Shown one piece after another: positions 1 to 8,806 of a stretch of DNA of 64,000 nt. Under the pieces are notes generated by a model. It worked only from the letters and a program-made list of their open reading frames with translations. It did not search any database and was not told where the DNA came from. Every line of letters starts with the position of its first letter. Within the stretch, counting starts at the first letter, position 1. Position numbers and translations under genes: made by a program. This stretch comes from Thiorhodococcus drewsii AZ1. Lineage in GTDB: Bacteria; Pseudomonadota; Gammaproteobacteria; Chromatiales; Chromatiaceae. Location: positions 62,001-126,000 of the forward strand of contig NZ_AFWT01000007.1 in NCBI RefSeq assembly GCF_000224065.1. The letters are read 5' to 3'.

Positions 1-1
1 T

Positions 2-1549
2 ACCCTGGTCAACGTTCCCTGGAAGAAGCGCACCCGCATCCGCAACGACATCAAGGTCGCCGAGTCGGTTCTGGACAAGGATCACTATGGTCTGGAGCGC
101 GTGAAGGAGCGCATCCTCGAATATCTCGCCGTGCAGCAGCGGGTGCGCAAGCTCAAGGGGCCCATTCTTTGTCTGGTCGGACCTCCGGGTGTCGGTAAGA
201 CTTCGCTCGGCCAGTCGATTGCGCGTGCGACCAATCGCAAGTTCGTGCGCATGTCGCTCGGTGGCGTGCGCGACGAGGCCGAGATTCGAGGGCATCGCCG
301 CACCTATATCGGTGCGCTTCCGGGCAAGATCATCCAGAACCTGTCCAAGGCTGGCTCGCGCAACGCCTTCTTCCTGCTCGACGAGATCGACAAGATGGCG
401 ATGGACTTCCGCGGCGATCCGGCGTCGGCCCTCCTGGAGGTGCTGGATCCCGAGCAGAACCACACCTTCGCGGATCACTATCTGGAGGTCGACTTCGACC
501 TCTCAGAGGTGATGTTCGTCGGCACGGCCAACACGCTCAACATCCCGCCTGCGCTGCTGGACCGCATGGAGGTGATTCGTCTCTCCGGCTATACCGAGGA
601 TGAGAAGGTCGCCATCGCCGAGCGCTACCTGGTGCCCAAGCAGGTCAAGAACAACGGCCTCAAGTCGGGCGAACTGGTGATCCGCGAGGCGGCGTTGCGT
701 GACATCATCCGGCACTACACGCGTGAGGCGGGTGTGCGCAATCTGGAGCGCGAGATCTCCAAGGTCTGCCGTAAGGTCGTCAAGGAGGTGTTGCTCAAGA
801 AGCGCGATACGCCGACGGTCGTGACCTCCAAATCGTTGGAGAAATATCTCGGTGTCCAGCGCTACCGCTACGGACGCGCCGACGAACATGATCAGATCGG
901 ACAGGTTACGGGTTTGGCGTGGACCGAGGTTGGCGGCGAATTGTTGCGTATCGAATCGGCGCTCGTCCCGGGCAAGGGCAAGTTTACCTACACGGGGCAG
1001 CTTGGCGATGTTATGCAAGAGTCGATTCAGGCGGCCATGACCGTAGTGCGCGCTCGCGCCGATGCCCTCGGCGTTCCGCTCGACTTTCATAACAAGTTCG
1101 ATGTGCATATTCACGTGCCGGAAGGGGCGACCCCAAAGGATGGTCCGAGCGCGGGTGTTGCCATGTGCACTGCGTTGGTGTCCGCTCTGACCAAAATTCC
1201 TGTACGGTCGACCGTTGCCATGACGGGCGAGATCACCCTGCGCGGCGAGGTGTTGCCGATCGGTGGGCTCAAGGAAAAGTTGCTCGCAGCGCATCGTGGC
1301 GGTATCGAGACCGTCATCATTCCGATGGAGAACGAGCGCGATCTGACCGAGATCCCGAAGAACATCAAGCAGCATCTCAAGATCCACCCGGTGCGTTGGA
1401 TCGATGAGGTGCTGGATCTCGCGCTGGTCGGTCGTCCGGAGCCCAAGGAGGCCGTTATGGATGGCGGTGAGCCCAGGACGGACGACAAGGAGGCACATGA
1501 TTCCGGGACGGATGCCGCGCGCGATCAGAATGCGCGTTTGCATCACTAG
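2..1549 (+). CDS. lon: ATP-dependent protease Lon (5' truncated by window)
   Basis: Cytoplasmic AAA+ serine protease that degrades misfolded and regulatory proteins. The reading frame is open from base 2, so the gene begins before the window; about 515 C-terminal codons are present. The frame opens with the Lon-type linker [12 protein letters not shown], followed by Walker A GPPGVGKT (bases 179-202) and Walker B FFLLDEID. The proteolytic domain shows the catalytic serine in PKDGPSAG (near 1148) and the catalytic lysine in GGLKEK (near 1277), 43 residues apart as in E. coli Lon. The last 30 or so residues are a hydrophilic tail rich in Asp, Glu and His. hupB follows, the usual gammaproteobacterial order. 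Identification is firm. Confidence 0.97.
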   Translation, partial: TLVNVPWKKRTRIRNDIKVAESVLDKDHYGLERVKERILEYLAVQQRVRKLKGPILCLVGPPGVGKTSLGQSIARATNRKFVRMSLGGVRDEAEIRGHRRTYIGALPGKIIQNLSKAGSRNAFFLLDEIDKMAMDFRGDPASALLEVLDPEQNHTFADHYLEVDFDLSEVMFVGTANTLNIPPALLDRMEVIRLSGYTEDEKVAIAERYLVPKQVKNNGLKSGELVIREAALRDIIRHYTREAGVRNLEREISKVCRKVVKEVLLKKRDTPTVVTSKSLEKYLGVQRYRYGRADEHDQIGQVTGLAWTEVGGELLRIESALVPGKGKFTYTGQLGDVMQESIQAAMTVVRARADALGVPLDFHNKFDVHIHVPEGATPKDGPSAGVAMCTALVSALTKIPVRSTVAMTGEITLRGEVLPIGGLKEKLLAAHRGGIETVIIPMENERDLTEIPKNIKQHLKIHPVRWIDEVLDLALVGRPEPKEAVMDGGEPRTDDKEAHDSGTDAARDQNARLHH

Positions 1550-1894
1550 GGCATCGTTCGAGCCCTCTTCGATCCGCAGTTCCTCGGGCGTTTTTCGGGG
1601 GCTGCGGATCTCTGTTCGTTCTTTCCGAGGTTTTCAGCGGAAATTGTGTTGCGTTGAGCGATTGGCAGGGCGTTCCTTGGGGGCATAGTGCTCTTTCTGG
1701 TCGTCCGGCTCGCTTTACATGATCAAATGCGGGTTGCCCTTCCGATGTCTCCGTCATAGCATGCATCGACTACTGAAGGGGTTCGTGGCAGGGTGGTGTG
1801 GTCGCCTCTCAGGTTGCGAGACGGTGGTCCAGCCGAAAGCGACACCGCAGTTCAATTAGCGAATAAAGAAAGCTGTTATCAACAGGGGAAACAG
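1550..1894. other. lon-hupB intergenic region
   Basis: This 345-base gap holds the hairpin at 1571-1610. An in-frame upstream extension of hupB is possible but lacks a good ribosome site. I see no convincing promoter hexamers and no other gene. hupB is probably transcribed from a promoter inside this gap. Confidence 0.5.
1571..1616 (+). terminator. Hairpin downstream of lon
   Basis: A perfect 9-bp inverted repeat, GATCCGCAG (1571-1579) and CTGCGGATC (1602-1610), lies 22 bases after the lon stop. The loop is 22 bases and the 3' side is followed by a T-rich but not uniform tract. It is a plausible lon terminator, weaker than the one after the tRNAs. Confidence 0.45.
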
Positions 1895-2167
1895 ATGAAC
1901 AAGTCGGAACTCATCGAAAAGATGGCTGATGCCGCAGATATCTCCAAGTCCGCTGCAGCACGTGCGCTGGATACTTTTACAGATGAGGTTGCAATCGCGC
2001 TGAAAAACGGCGATACTGTATCGCTCATCGGGTTTGGAACCTTCTCTGTTAAGGAGCGTGCCGCCCGGACTGGCCGTAATCCTCAAACGGGTGCGGCCAT
2101 CGAGATTAAGGCCTCGAAAAATCCTTCATTTAAAGCTGGTAAAGCACTGAAGGATGCAGTACAATAA
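1895..2167 (+). CDS. hupB: DNA-binding protein HU-beta
   Basis: Small nucleoid protein of 90 residues that bends and compacts DNA as a dimer. The start at [15 protein letters not shown] matches the usual HU N-terminus and is preceded by AGGGGAAACAG as ribosome site; an upstream extension in the same frame does not look like HU. The DNA-clasping arm is visible as the [21 protein letters not shown] stretch, with the conserved RNPQTG turn where the proline intercalates. The C-terminal [12 protein letters not shown] is typical. Two tRNA genes begin 13 bases after the stop, so hupB and the tRNAs may share a transcript. Confidence 0.97.
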   Translation: MNKSELIEKMADAADISKSAAARALDTFTDEVAIALKNGDTVSLIGFGTFSVKERAARTGRNPQTGAAIEIKASKNPSFKAGKALKDAVQ

Positions 2168-2180
2168 CTGCTCATTGCAA

Positions 2181-2256
2181 GGGTGCTTAGCTCAGTTGGG
2201 AGAGCATCGCCCTTACAAGGCGAGGGTCGCAGGTTCAAGCCCTGCAGCACCCACCA
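2181..2256 (+). tRNA. tRNA-Val (anticodon TAC)
   Basis: A 76-base cloverleaf with the acceptor arm GGGTGCT pairing with AGCACCC, D-loop AGCTCAGTTGGGAGAGC, anticodon TAC at 2214-2216, T-arm GGTTCAAGCC, and an encoded CCA at 2254-2256. It is followed within 7 bases by tRNA-Asp. Confidence 0.97.
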
Positions 2257-2262
2257 AAATTT

Positions 2263-2339
2263 GGAGCGGTAGTTCAGATGGTTAGAATACCGGCCTGTCA
2301 CGCCGGGGGTCGCGGGTTCGAGCCCCGTCCGCTCCGCCA
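2263..2339 (+). tRNA. tRNA-Asp (anticodon GTC)
   Basis: A 77-base cloverleaf with acceptor GGAGCGG pairing with CCGCTCC, anticodon GTC at 2297-2299, T-arm GGTTCGAGCC, discriminator G and encoded CCA at 2337-2339. It is probably processed from the same precursor as the preceding tRNA-Val. Confidence 0.97.
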
Positions 2340-2353
2340 TCTTGATTAGAATC

Positions 2354-2386
2354 GGGGCATCCATTGGATGCCCCTTTCTTTTTTCT
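2354..2386 (+). terminator. Rho-independent terminator after the tRNA pair
   Basis: A perfect 9-bp stem, GGGGCATCC (2354-2362) and GGATGCCCC (2366-2374), with a 3-base loop is followed by TTTCTTTTTT. It closes the hupB-tRNA unit. It also shows that an ATG at 2364 lies inside a terminator and is not the ppiD start. Confidence 0.9.
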
Positions 2387-2414
2387 GAATCCCATACACT
2401 TCTGCGTACTCGCC

Positions 2415-4331
2415 ATGCTTCAGACTATCCGTGACCGTGCTCAAGGGTGGATCGCTTGGGTGATCGTCATTCTCATCAGTATTCCATTCGCGTTGTGGGG
2501 TATTCAGTCCTATCTCGACATCGGGGGCGCGCCGATCGCCGCGACGGTGAACGGGGCTGAAATCTCGCAGAGAGATCTCGACAAACGCGTGCAACAGGCA
2601 AGGTACGAACTGCGCGAGCGTCTCGGTGCCGCCTACGACACGGCGGGTTTCGACGACAAGACGTTACGCTCCGAGGTCTTGGACAAGATGATCCGAGATG
2701 CCTTGCTGTTCGATACGACTCAACAGCTCGGTTTGCGCGTCTCGGACCAAGAGGTCCAGATGCAAATCCTGTCCGAGCGGGCCTTTCTGCGCGACGGGCG
2801 TTTCGATCAGGATGCCTACAATCGGGTCCTACAGCTGCAAGGAATGTCGCCGGCGATGTTCGAGCACCAGTTGCGGCAGCAATTGGCGGGCATGCAGTTG
2901 GTGCGAGCGGTTGGTGCGAGCGCGTTCGTAACCGCTTCCGAACTTTCTGATTATCAAAGGCTCGCGGATCAAAAGCGCGAGATTTCCTTCCTGCGTTTCG
3001 CCTCGGACGATTACGTCGATGGGGTCAAGGTCGACGATGCTGCGATCGACGCCTATTACAAGACGCATTCGAACGACTTCCAGACCCCCGAACAGGTCAA
3101 GCTGGATTATCTGTTGCTCGACTCCACGACCCTTGCATCCAAGGTGTCGGTCAGCGATGACGAGTTGCGTCAGCAGTATGCGTCCGAAAAGGGGCGTTTC
3201 GTTGTGCCGGAGCGTCGCCAGATGCGCCACATCTTGTTGACGGTGCCTAAGGACGCCGACGAGGCGACCGCGAACGGGGTGCTCGAAGCGATCAAGAAGC
3301 TGCGTGAGCGCATCCTGGCCGGTGAGTCCTTCGAGGAGGTGGCGAAGGAAAGTTCGAAGGATCCTGGAAGCGCGGCCAAGGGCGGGGATTTGGGGACCGT
3401 CGAGAAGGGTGTGATGGATCCTGCCTTCGAGCGCGTTGCCTTTGATTTGCCGGTCGATCAGGTGAGCGAGCCGGTGCGCACGCCCTTTGGCTACCATCTG
3501 ATCGAAGTGACCTCGATCATTCCCGCGCAGGTGCAGCCCTTCGAGGCGGTGAAGGATACCCTTCGTTCGGAGGTCGCCAAGCAGAAAACGGATTCGCTCT
3601 ATTACGATCTGGGCGAACGTCTGGCCAATATCGTGTACGAGTCCCCAGACAGCCTTGAGCCAGCGGCAGAGGAATTGGGGCTCAGTGTGCAGCACAGCGA
3701 TTGGATGAGCCGTGAGGGCGGTACGGGTATCTTCGCCAATCCCAAAGTGATGGCCGCCGCCTTCAGCGACGAGGTGCTCAACGCTGGCTCCAATAGCGAT
3801 ATGATCGAGCCGGATCGCGATCAGCTTCAGGCGATCGTGCTGCGTGTCGCGGATCATCGCGAGGTAGCGACCAAGCCGCTCGACGCAGTGCGCGATGAGA
3901 TCGTCGCTCGACTCAAGCAGGAAGGTGCCGAGGCCAAGGCGGCCAAGGCGGCCGATGCGTTGGCCAAGCAACTCCAAGAGGGTGGCGACTGGGCGACCTT
4001 GGCTGAAAAGGCCGAGGCTCCGGCGCTCGTCGGACGGAGTGATCCCAAGGTTCCGGCCTCCGTGCTGGATGCGGCCTTCAAGCTCCCGGCGCCTGAGGCC
4101 GGGCAGGCCAGCGTCGGGACGGCCTCACTGGATGAAGGGGATGCGGCTGTCGTGCGTGTCACCGCCGTTCAGGATGGCGAGGCTAAGGTGGCGGAGAAGG
4201 GTAAGCCGTCTCCCGATGCCTCCATGCTCTCTCAGCTGATGGGGCGCCAGCTCTATACGGCGATGATGGACGACATCGAGCGCCGCGCCGACATTGAGCG
4301 CAATACCACCGGGGCCGAAGAGACGCCCTGA
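2415..4331 (+). CDS. ppiD: Periplasmic folding chaperone / peptidyl-prolyl isomerase PpiD
   Basis: Inner-membrane-anchored SurA-like chaperone, 638 residues, acting on proteins leaving the Sec translocon. The start at MLQTIRDRAQGWIAWVIV is chosen because an in-frame ATG at 2364 lies in the upstream terminator. One membrane anchor spans about residues 12-34. A SurA-type N-terminal chaperone region follows, then a parvulin domain at about 267-362 that begins RRQMRHILLTV and ends FGYHLIEVT. The C-terminal half is a long charged helical region ending TTGAEETP. The position after hupB and tRNA genes is the conserved gammaproteobacterial one. Single-parvulin PpiD proteins often have little isomerase activity, so the chaperone role is more certain than catalysis. 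Confidence 0.93.
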   Translation: MLQTIRDRAQGWIAWVIVILISIPFALWGIQSYLDIGGAPIAATVNGAEISQRDLDKRVQQARYELRERLGAAYDTAGFDDKTLRSEVLDKMIRDALLFDTTQQLGLRVSDQEVQMQILSERAFLRDGRFDQDAYNRVLQLQGMSPAMFEHQLRQQLAGMQLVRAVGASAFVTASELSDYQRLADQKREISFLRFASDDYVDGVKVDDAAIDAYYKTHSNDFQTPEQVKLDYLLLDSTTLASKVSVSDDELRQQYASEKGRFVVPERRQMRHILLTVPKDADEATANGVLEAIKKLRERILAGESFEEVAKESSKDPGSAAKGGDLGTVEKGVMDPAFERVAFDLPVDQVSEPVRTPFGYHLIEVTSIIPAQVQPFEAVKDTLRSEVAKQKTDSLYYDLGERLANIVYESPDSLEPAAEELGLSVQHSDWMSREGGTGIFANPKVMAAAFSDEVLNAGSNSDMIEPDRDQLQAIVLRVADHREVATKPLDAVRDEIVARLKQEGAEAKAAKAADALAKQLQEGGDWATLAEKAEAPALVGRSDPKVPASVLDAAFKLPAPEAGQASVGTASLDEGDAAVVRVTAVQDGEAKVAEKGKPSPDASMLSQLMGRQLYTAMMDDIERRADIERNTTGAEETP

Positions 4332-4397
4332 TCCGATATCCGGGCGGGATGGCGTCGCAATGAGGCCACTCCCGTTCGCTCGAAAGCCCTTCCAGAT

Positions 4398-4424
4398 GAT
4401 GGCGCCGAACGATTCGGCGCCATC
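4398..4424. terminator. Bidirectional hairpin between convergent ppiD and fabI
   Basis: A perfect 12-bp stem, GATGGCGCCGAA (4398-4409) and TTCGGCGCCATC (4413-4424), with a 3-base loop lies between the two converging stop codons. Neither strand has a long T-run. It probably blocks read-through in both directions. Confidence 0.6.
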
Positions 4425-4468
4425 TGTCTCAGCGGATCGATCCGATCCGAGACCGGCCTAGACCGGAG

Positions 4469-5245
4469 TCAGCCCAGCCCGAGGATGTGGTATCCGGTAT
4501 CCACGTAGAGCACGTCGCCCGTGATACCCGATGACAGATCCGAGCAGAGGAAGGCAGCGGCGTTGCCGACCTCCTCGATCGTCACGTTACGGCGCATCGG
4601 CGTGCGCTCTTCCACCTTCTTCAGCATATCTCGGAAGTCGGAGATACCGGCTGCGGCGAGGGTCCGGATCGGGCCGGCCGAGATGGCATTCACGCGTGTT
4701 CCCTGTGGGCCGAGCGAGGCCGAGAGATAACGGACGTTGGCCTCCAAGCTGGCCTTGGCCACGCCCATGACGTTGTAGTGCGGCACTGCGCGCACCGCGC
4801 CCAGATAGGACATGGTCAACAGCGCGCCGTTGCGCCCCTCCATCATGGCGCGACCGGCCTTGGCCAGAGCCGCGAAGCTGTATGAACTGATCTCGTGGGC
4901 GGTAGCGAAGCCTTCGCGGGTGACGGCATCCACATAGTCGCCCTCAAGCTGCTCGCGCGGCGCAAAGGCGATGGAGTGCACGATGGCGTCGAGACCGTCC
5001 CAGCGTTTGGCCAAGGAGGCGAACAGCGCCTCGATGTCTTCGTCCTTGCCGACGTCGAGCGGCAGGGCGATATCGGATCCGCACTTGCTCGCCATCTCCA
5101 CGACGCGCGACTTCAGCTTCTCGTTCTGATAGGTCAGTGCAATTTCGGCGCCTTGCTTGTGCATGGCCTCGGCGCAGCCCCAGGCGATCGAGCGATTGCT
5201 TGCCACGCCCGTGACGAGGATCTTTTTGCCTTCTAGAAAACCCAT
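4469..5245 (-). CDS. fabI: Enoyl-[acyl-carrier-protein] reductase (NADH)
   Basis: Carries out the last reductive step of each fatty-acid elongation cycle, reducing trans-2-enoyl-ACP with NADH. The 258-residue product starts [20 protein letters not shown], with the FabI-specific nucleotide loop [11 protein letters not shown]. The catalytic pair is present in the FabI spacing Y-x6-K (YNVMGVAK), preceded by [13 protein letters not shown]. The ATG at 5245 fits the family length; the much longer open frame upstream is not FabI-like. The gene is monocistronic and convergent with ppiD. FabI is the target of triclosan-type inhibitors; nothing here indicates resistance. Confidence 0.96.
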   Translation of the reverse strand: MGFLEGKKILVTGVASNRSIAWGCAEAMHKQGAEIALTYQNEKLKSRVVEMASKCGSDIALPLDVGKDEDIEALFASLAKRWDGLDAIVHSIAFAPREQLEGDYVDAVTREGFATAHEISSYSFAALAKAGRAMMEGRNGALLTMSYLGAVRAVPHYNVMGVAKASLEANVRYLSASLGPQGTRVNAISAGPIRTLAAAGISDFRDMLKKVEERTPMRRNVTIEEVGNAAAFLCSDLSSGITGDVLYVDTGYHILGLG

Positions 5246-5653
5246 GGTGTTTCGTCTCTTTCCATTCTGTTGTCGGCGCATCGCGGCGCCGGTCGTGTTC
5301 TGGGCTGGAACCGCCGCAGGTGTTTTCGACCTCGCGGCTCTGCCTGCGCTCGGTAGGAGAACCGAAGCTTCGAACTCCATGATGTGCAGCGGTCGCGGAC
5401 TGACGTTCAGGCGCAACGCAGATGCGGGATGCCGGGGGTTGTCCCCAATGCGCTTGGCGCGAGCCTCGGGATAGAATCCGAACAAGCAAGCCCAGCCGGG
5501 CGGTTACAGTACCCAATCTTGCTATTTGGTTAAACCTCAAAAGAGCAGTCGAACCCTAACGCGCACACAGGGCGCCAAGGATTTCACTCTGTTGTGCGGC
5601 TGGGGTGTCTGTTGTCGGATTTGGGCTAAACGTGTGGGTGGGAGCCAAAGTCA
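5246..5653. other. Divergent intergenic region fabI / ABC importer
   Basis: This 408-base gap must carry promoters for both fabI (minus strand) and the importer (plus strand). No convincing -35/-10 pair or operator palindrome is visible by eye. GGAG at 5641-5644 is the ribosome site for the importer lipoprotein. Open frames here are extensions or shadows of flanking genes. Confidence 0.5.
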
Positions 5654-7813
5654 TTGATCAGGTTGATCCAGACCGCGATCCTCGTGATCGTGCTGTTTGC
5701 ATTGGTTGGGTGCGGCGATTCCTCCTGGAATTCTCCCTACCCGTCCTCGGATGTCGATTCCAACACCTATTACAGCTCCTTTTACGAGCGTCCAAAGCAT
5801 CTGGATCCGGCGCGCTCCTACGGCTCGGACGAGACCATCTTTCTGGCTCAGATCTACGAGCCACCGCTGCAATACCATTTCCTGCTCAAGCCCTATCGGT
5901 TGGTGCCTCTGTCGGCAGCCGAGGTGCCGGTGCCCCGTTACTTCGATGCCGCCGGAAATCCCTTGCCGCAGGATGCGCCGCTCGACATGATCGCGCGCAG
6001 CGACTATCTCGTTCGGATCAAGCCCGGCATCCGCTACCAGCCGCATCCGGCCTTCGCGCGCGATGCCGAGGGCCGCTATCTCTACCATGCCCTGACTCGG
6101 GCCGACCTCGACGGCATCGCGCATGTCACCGACTTTCGAGAGACGGGTACGCGCGAACTGACGGCCGACGACTTCCTCTATCAGATCAAGCGGCTGGCCG
6201 CGCCCTGGCTGCATTCGCCGATCACCGGCCTGATGCGCGAGCACATTCGCGGCTTCGGTGTCCTCGCGGATGAATTGGGTGCCGTTGAAGGGCAGGGCGC
6301 GTTGGAGCATGTCGAGGCGTTGCGTCGTGCGCGGATCTCGGGCGTGGAGGTGATCGATCGTTACAGCTTCAGGATCAGCCTCAATGGCAAGTATCCGCAG
6401 TTCAATTACTGGCTGGCGATGACCTTTTTTGCACCCATGCCGTGGGAGGCCGATCTCTTCTATGCCCAGCCCGGGCTGGCCGAGCGCAATATTCTGCTCG
6501 ACTGGAGCCCGGTGGGCACGGGTCCCTATATGCTGACCGAGAACAACCCGAGTCTGCGTATGGTGCTGGAGCGCAATCCCAATTTCCACGGCGAGCGCTA
6601 TCCGGTCGAGGGTATGCCGGGCGACGCCGAGTCGGGCATCCTTGCGGATGCCGGTAAACCGATTCCCTTCATCGATCGGGCCATCTACAGCCTGGAGAAG
6701 GAGAATGTTCCGCGCTGGAACAAGTTTCTCCAGGGCTATTACGACAGCTCTGGGATCACCTCGGATGCCTTCGATCAGGCGGTGCAGATCGATGCGCGGG
6801 GCGAGCCGATCCTCACGCCTCAGATCCGCGAACGGGGGATTTCGCTCCTCACGAGCGTCGAGCCCATCGTCTATTACATGGGCTTCAATATGCTCGACCC
6901 CGTCGTCGGGGGCGACTCGGAGCGTGCGCGACTGCTGCGGCGGGCGATCTCGATTGCGGTCGATTTCGAGGAATTCGTCTCGATCTTCACCAATGGCCGG
7001 GGGGCGGTCGCGCAGGGGCCGATTCCTCCGGGAATCTTCGGGTATCGCGAGGGTGAGGCAGGGATCAACCACTATGTCTACGAGTGGCGCAATGGCCGGG
7101 CGGTGCGTCGGAGTCTCGACGAGGCCAAACGGCTGATGGAGGAGGCGGGCTATCCGGGGGGAGTGGATCCGGAAACCGGTCGCGCGCTTGCGATCAACTA
7201 TGAGGAGGTGGCGACCGGCCCGGACGACAAGGCGCGGCTCAACTGGCTGCGCAAGCAGTTCGCCAAGCTCGGTATCGAGCTGGTGATCCGCGCGACCGAC
7301 TACAACCGCTTCCAGGAAAAGATGCGCACTGGGGTTGGTCAGGTCTACATGTGGGGCTGGAATGCCGATTATCCGGATCCGGAGAACTTCCTCTTTCTGC
7401 TCTATGGCCCCAACGGCAAGGTGGCGCATCAGGGCGAAAATACCTCCAACTACGCCAATCCAGAGTTCGACCGTCTCTTCGATCAGATGAAATACATGGA
7501 ATCGGGGCCCGAGCGTCAGGCCGTGGTGGATCGCATGCTGGAGATCGTCCGTGCCGATGCCCCCTGGAGCTGGGGCTTCTATCCCAAGGCATTCAGTCTG
7601 CATCATCGCTGGCTCATGAACGCCCATCCGAATCAGATGGCGAACAATACGCTCAAATATCGCCGCATCGATCCGGTTCTGCGCGCGCATCTGAGGGATG
7701 AGTGGAATCGCCCCGTCACCTGGCCGCTGTGGGCATTGGGTGCTCTGGTTACGCTGCTGGTGATTCCTGCCTGGTGGATGGTGCGCCGACGCGAACGGAG
7801 TACCGCGCTGTGA
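5654..7813 (+). CDS. Family 5 extracellular solute-binding lipoprotein of an oligopeptide-type ABC importer
   Basis: Captures a peptide-like substrate in the periplasm and delivers it to the two permeases encoded next. The start is TTG at 5654, 9 bases after GGAG, giving a lipoprotein signal that ends in the lipobox LVGC (cysteine at residue 20); no in-frame ATG fits. The body shows the SBP family 5 pattern (YEPPLQYHF near the N-terminus, TADDFLYQIKRLA, WNADYPDPENFLFLLYG). At 719 residues it is longer than most OppA/DppA proteins. The C-terminus has a hydrophobic helix, WPLWALGALVTLLVIPAWWM, followed by RRRERS, so the protein appears anchored at both ends. The substrate cannot be read from sequence. 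The stop overlaps the GTG start of the next gene. Confidence 0.88.
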   Translation: MIRLIQTAILVIVLFALVGCGDSSWNSPYPSSDVDSNTYYSSFYERPKHLDPARSYGSDETIFLAQIYEPPLQYHFLLKPYRLVPLSAAEVPVPRYFDAAGNPLPQDAPLDMIARSDYLVRIKPGIRYQPHPAFARDAEGRYLYHALTRADLDGIAHVTDFRETGTRELTADDFLYQIKRLAAPWLHSPITGLMREHIRGFGVLADELGAVEGQGALEHVEALRRARISGVEVIDRYSFRISLNGKYPQFNYWLAMTFFAPMPWEADLFYAQPGLAERNILLDWSPVGTGPYMLTENNPSLRMVLERNPNFHGERYPVEGMPGDAESGILADAGKPIPFIDRAIYSLEKENVPRWNKFLQGYYDSSGITSDAFDQAVQIDARGEPILTPQIRERGISLLTSVEPIVYYMGFNMLDPVVGGDSERARLLRRAISIAVDFEEFVSIFTNGRGAVAQGPIPPGIFGYREGEAGINHYVYEWRNGRAVRRSLDEAKRLMEEAGYPGGVDPETGRALAINYEEVATGPDDKARLNWLRKQFAKLGIELVIRATDYNRFQEKMRTGVGQVYMWGWNADYPDPENFLFLLYGPNGKVAHQGENTSNYANPEFDRLFDQMKYMESGPERQAVVDRMLEIVRADAPWSWGFYPKAFSLHHRWLMNAHPNQMANNTLKYRRIDPVLRAHLRDEWNRPVTWPLWALGALVTLLVIPAWWMVRRRERSTAL

Positions 7814-8787
7814 TCGCCTACATCGTTCGTCGTCTGCTCTATGCGATTCCGATTCTGGTCGGGGTCAATCTCATCACCTTCCTGCTCTTCTTCGTGGTCA
7901 ATTCCCCCGACGACATGGCCCGCATGCAGCTCGGTGAGAAGCGGGTGACCGAGGAGGCGGTTCAGGCCTGGAAAGATGACCATGGCTATGGCAAGCCGTT
8001 GCTCTACAACGCGGGCGGGGAGGGACTGGCCCGGTTCACCGACACCATCTTTTTCGAAAAATCGGCCAAGCTGTTCGTCTTCCAGTTCGGTTCCTCGGAC
8101 GAAGGGCGGGATATCGGCTACGACATCTCGCAGCGTATGTGGCCGAGTCTGGCGATCGCAGTGCCGGTCCTTATCGTCGGTTTGGCCTTCAATATCAGCT
8201 TTGCGCTCTTCATCGTCTTCTTCCGGGCGACCTACGTCGATCTCGCCAGCGTGGTCCTGCTGGTGGCCATGCTGTCGATTTCGAGCCTCTTCTACATCAT
8301 CGGCGGCCAGTTCGTTCTCGGTAAGCTCTTTCATCTGGTGCCCATCTCAGGCTATGACACGGGGCTGAATGCCTGGAAGTTTCTGATTCTGCCGGTCATC
8401 GTCGGCGTTATCGGCGGCATCGGTTCGGGAACGCGCTGGTATCGGACGCTGTTCCTGGAGGAAATCGCCCAGGACTATGTGCGCACCGCGCGGGCCAAGG
8501 GTCTCGGCGAGCGACGTGTGCTCTTCGGCCATGTGCTGCGCAACGCCCTCATCCCCATCCTCACGGGCGTGGTGGTGGTGCTGCCCCTGCTCTTCATGGG
8601 CAGCCTCATCAGCGAGTCCTTCTTCGGCATCCCCGGACTCGGCAGCTATACCATCGACGCCATCAGCAATCAGGATTTCGCGATCGTGCGCTCGATGGTC
8701 TTTCTGGGCGCCGTGCTCTACATCCTGGGACTGATCCTGACCGACATCTCCTACACGCTGGTCGATCCGAGGGTTCGGTTGCAATGA
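7810..8787 (+). CDS. ABC importer permease, DppB/OppB type
   Basis: Inner-membrane permease of 325 residues forming half of the translocation channel. I place the start at GTG 7810, which overlaps the upstream TGA in a GTGA junction and gives the typical N-terminus IAYIVRRLLYAIPILVGVN; a longer frame reaches back into the upstream gene and is not family-like. Six hydrophobic segments are visible. The EAA loop that docks the ATPase is DYVRTARAKGLGERRVLFGHVLRNA at about residues 217-241. Coupled translation with the lipoprotein is likely. Confidence 0.9.
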   Translation: MIAYIVRRLLYAIPILVGVNLITFLLFFVVNSPDDMARMQLGEKRVTEEAVQAWKDDHGYGKPLLYNAGGEGLARFTDTIFFEKSAKLFVFQFGSSDEGRDIGYDISQRMWPSLAIAVPVLIVGLAFNISFALFIVFFRATYVDLASVVLLVAMLSISSLFYIIGGQFVLGKLFHLVPISGYDTGLNAWKFLILPVIVGVIGGIGSGTRWYRTLFLEEIAQDYVRTARAKGLGERRVLFGHVLRNALIPILTGVVVVLPLLFMGSLISESFFGIPGLGSYTIDAISNQDFAIVRSMVFLGAVLYILGLILTDISYTLVDPRVRLQ

Positions 8788-8806
8788 ACGGCAAGGGGAG
8801 AATTCG

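Noticed and set aside
2364-2414. Upstream ATG for ppiD at 2364
   Set aside because: It lies inside the terminator stem after the tRNAs; the PpiD membrane-anchor N-terminus begins at 2415.
5651-7690. 679-codon open frame on the minus strand
   Set aside because: Antisense to the importer lipoprotein, no ribosome site and no recognisable domain.
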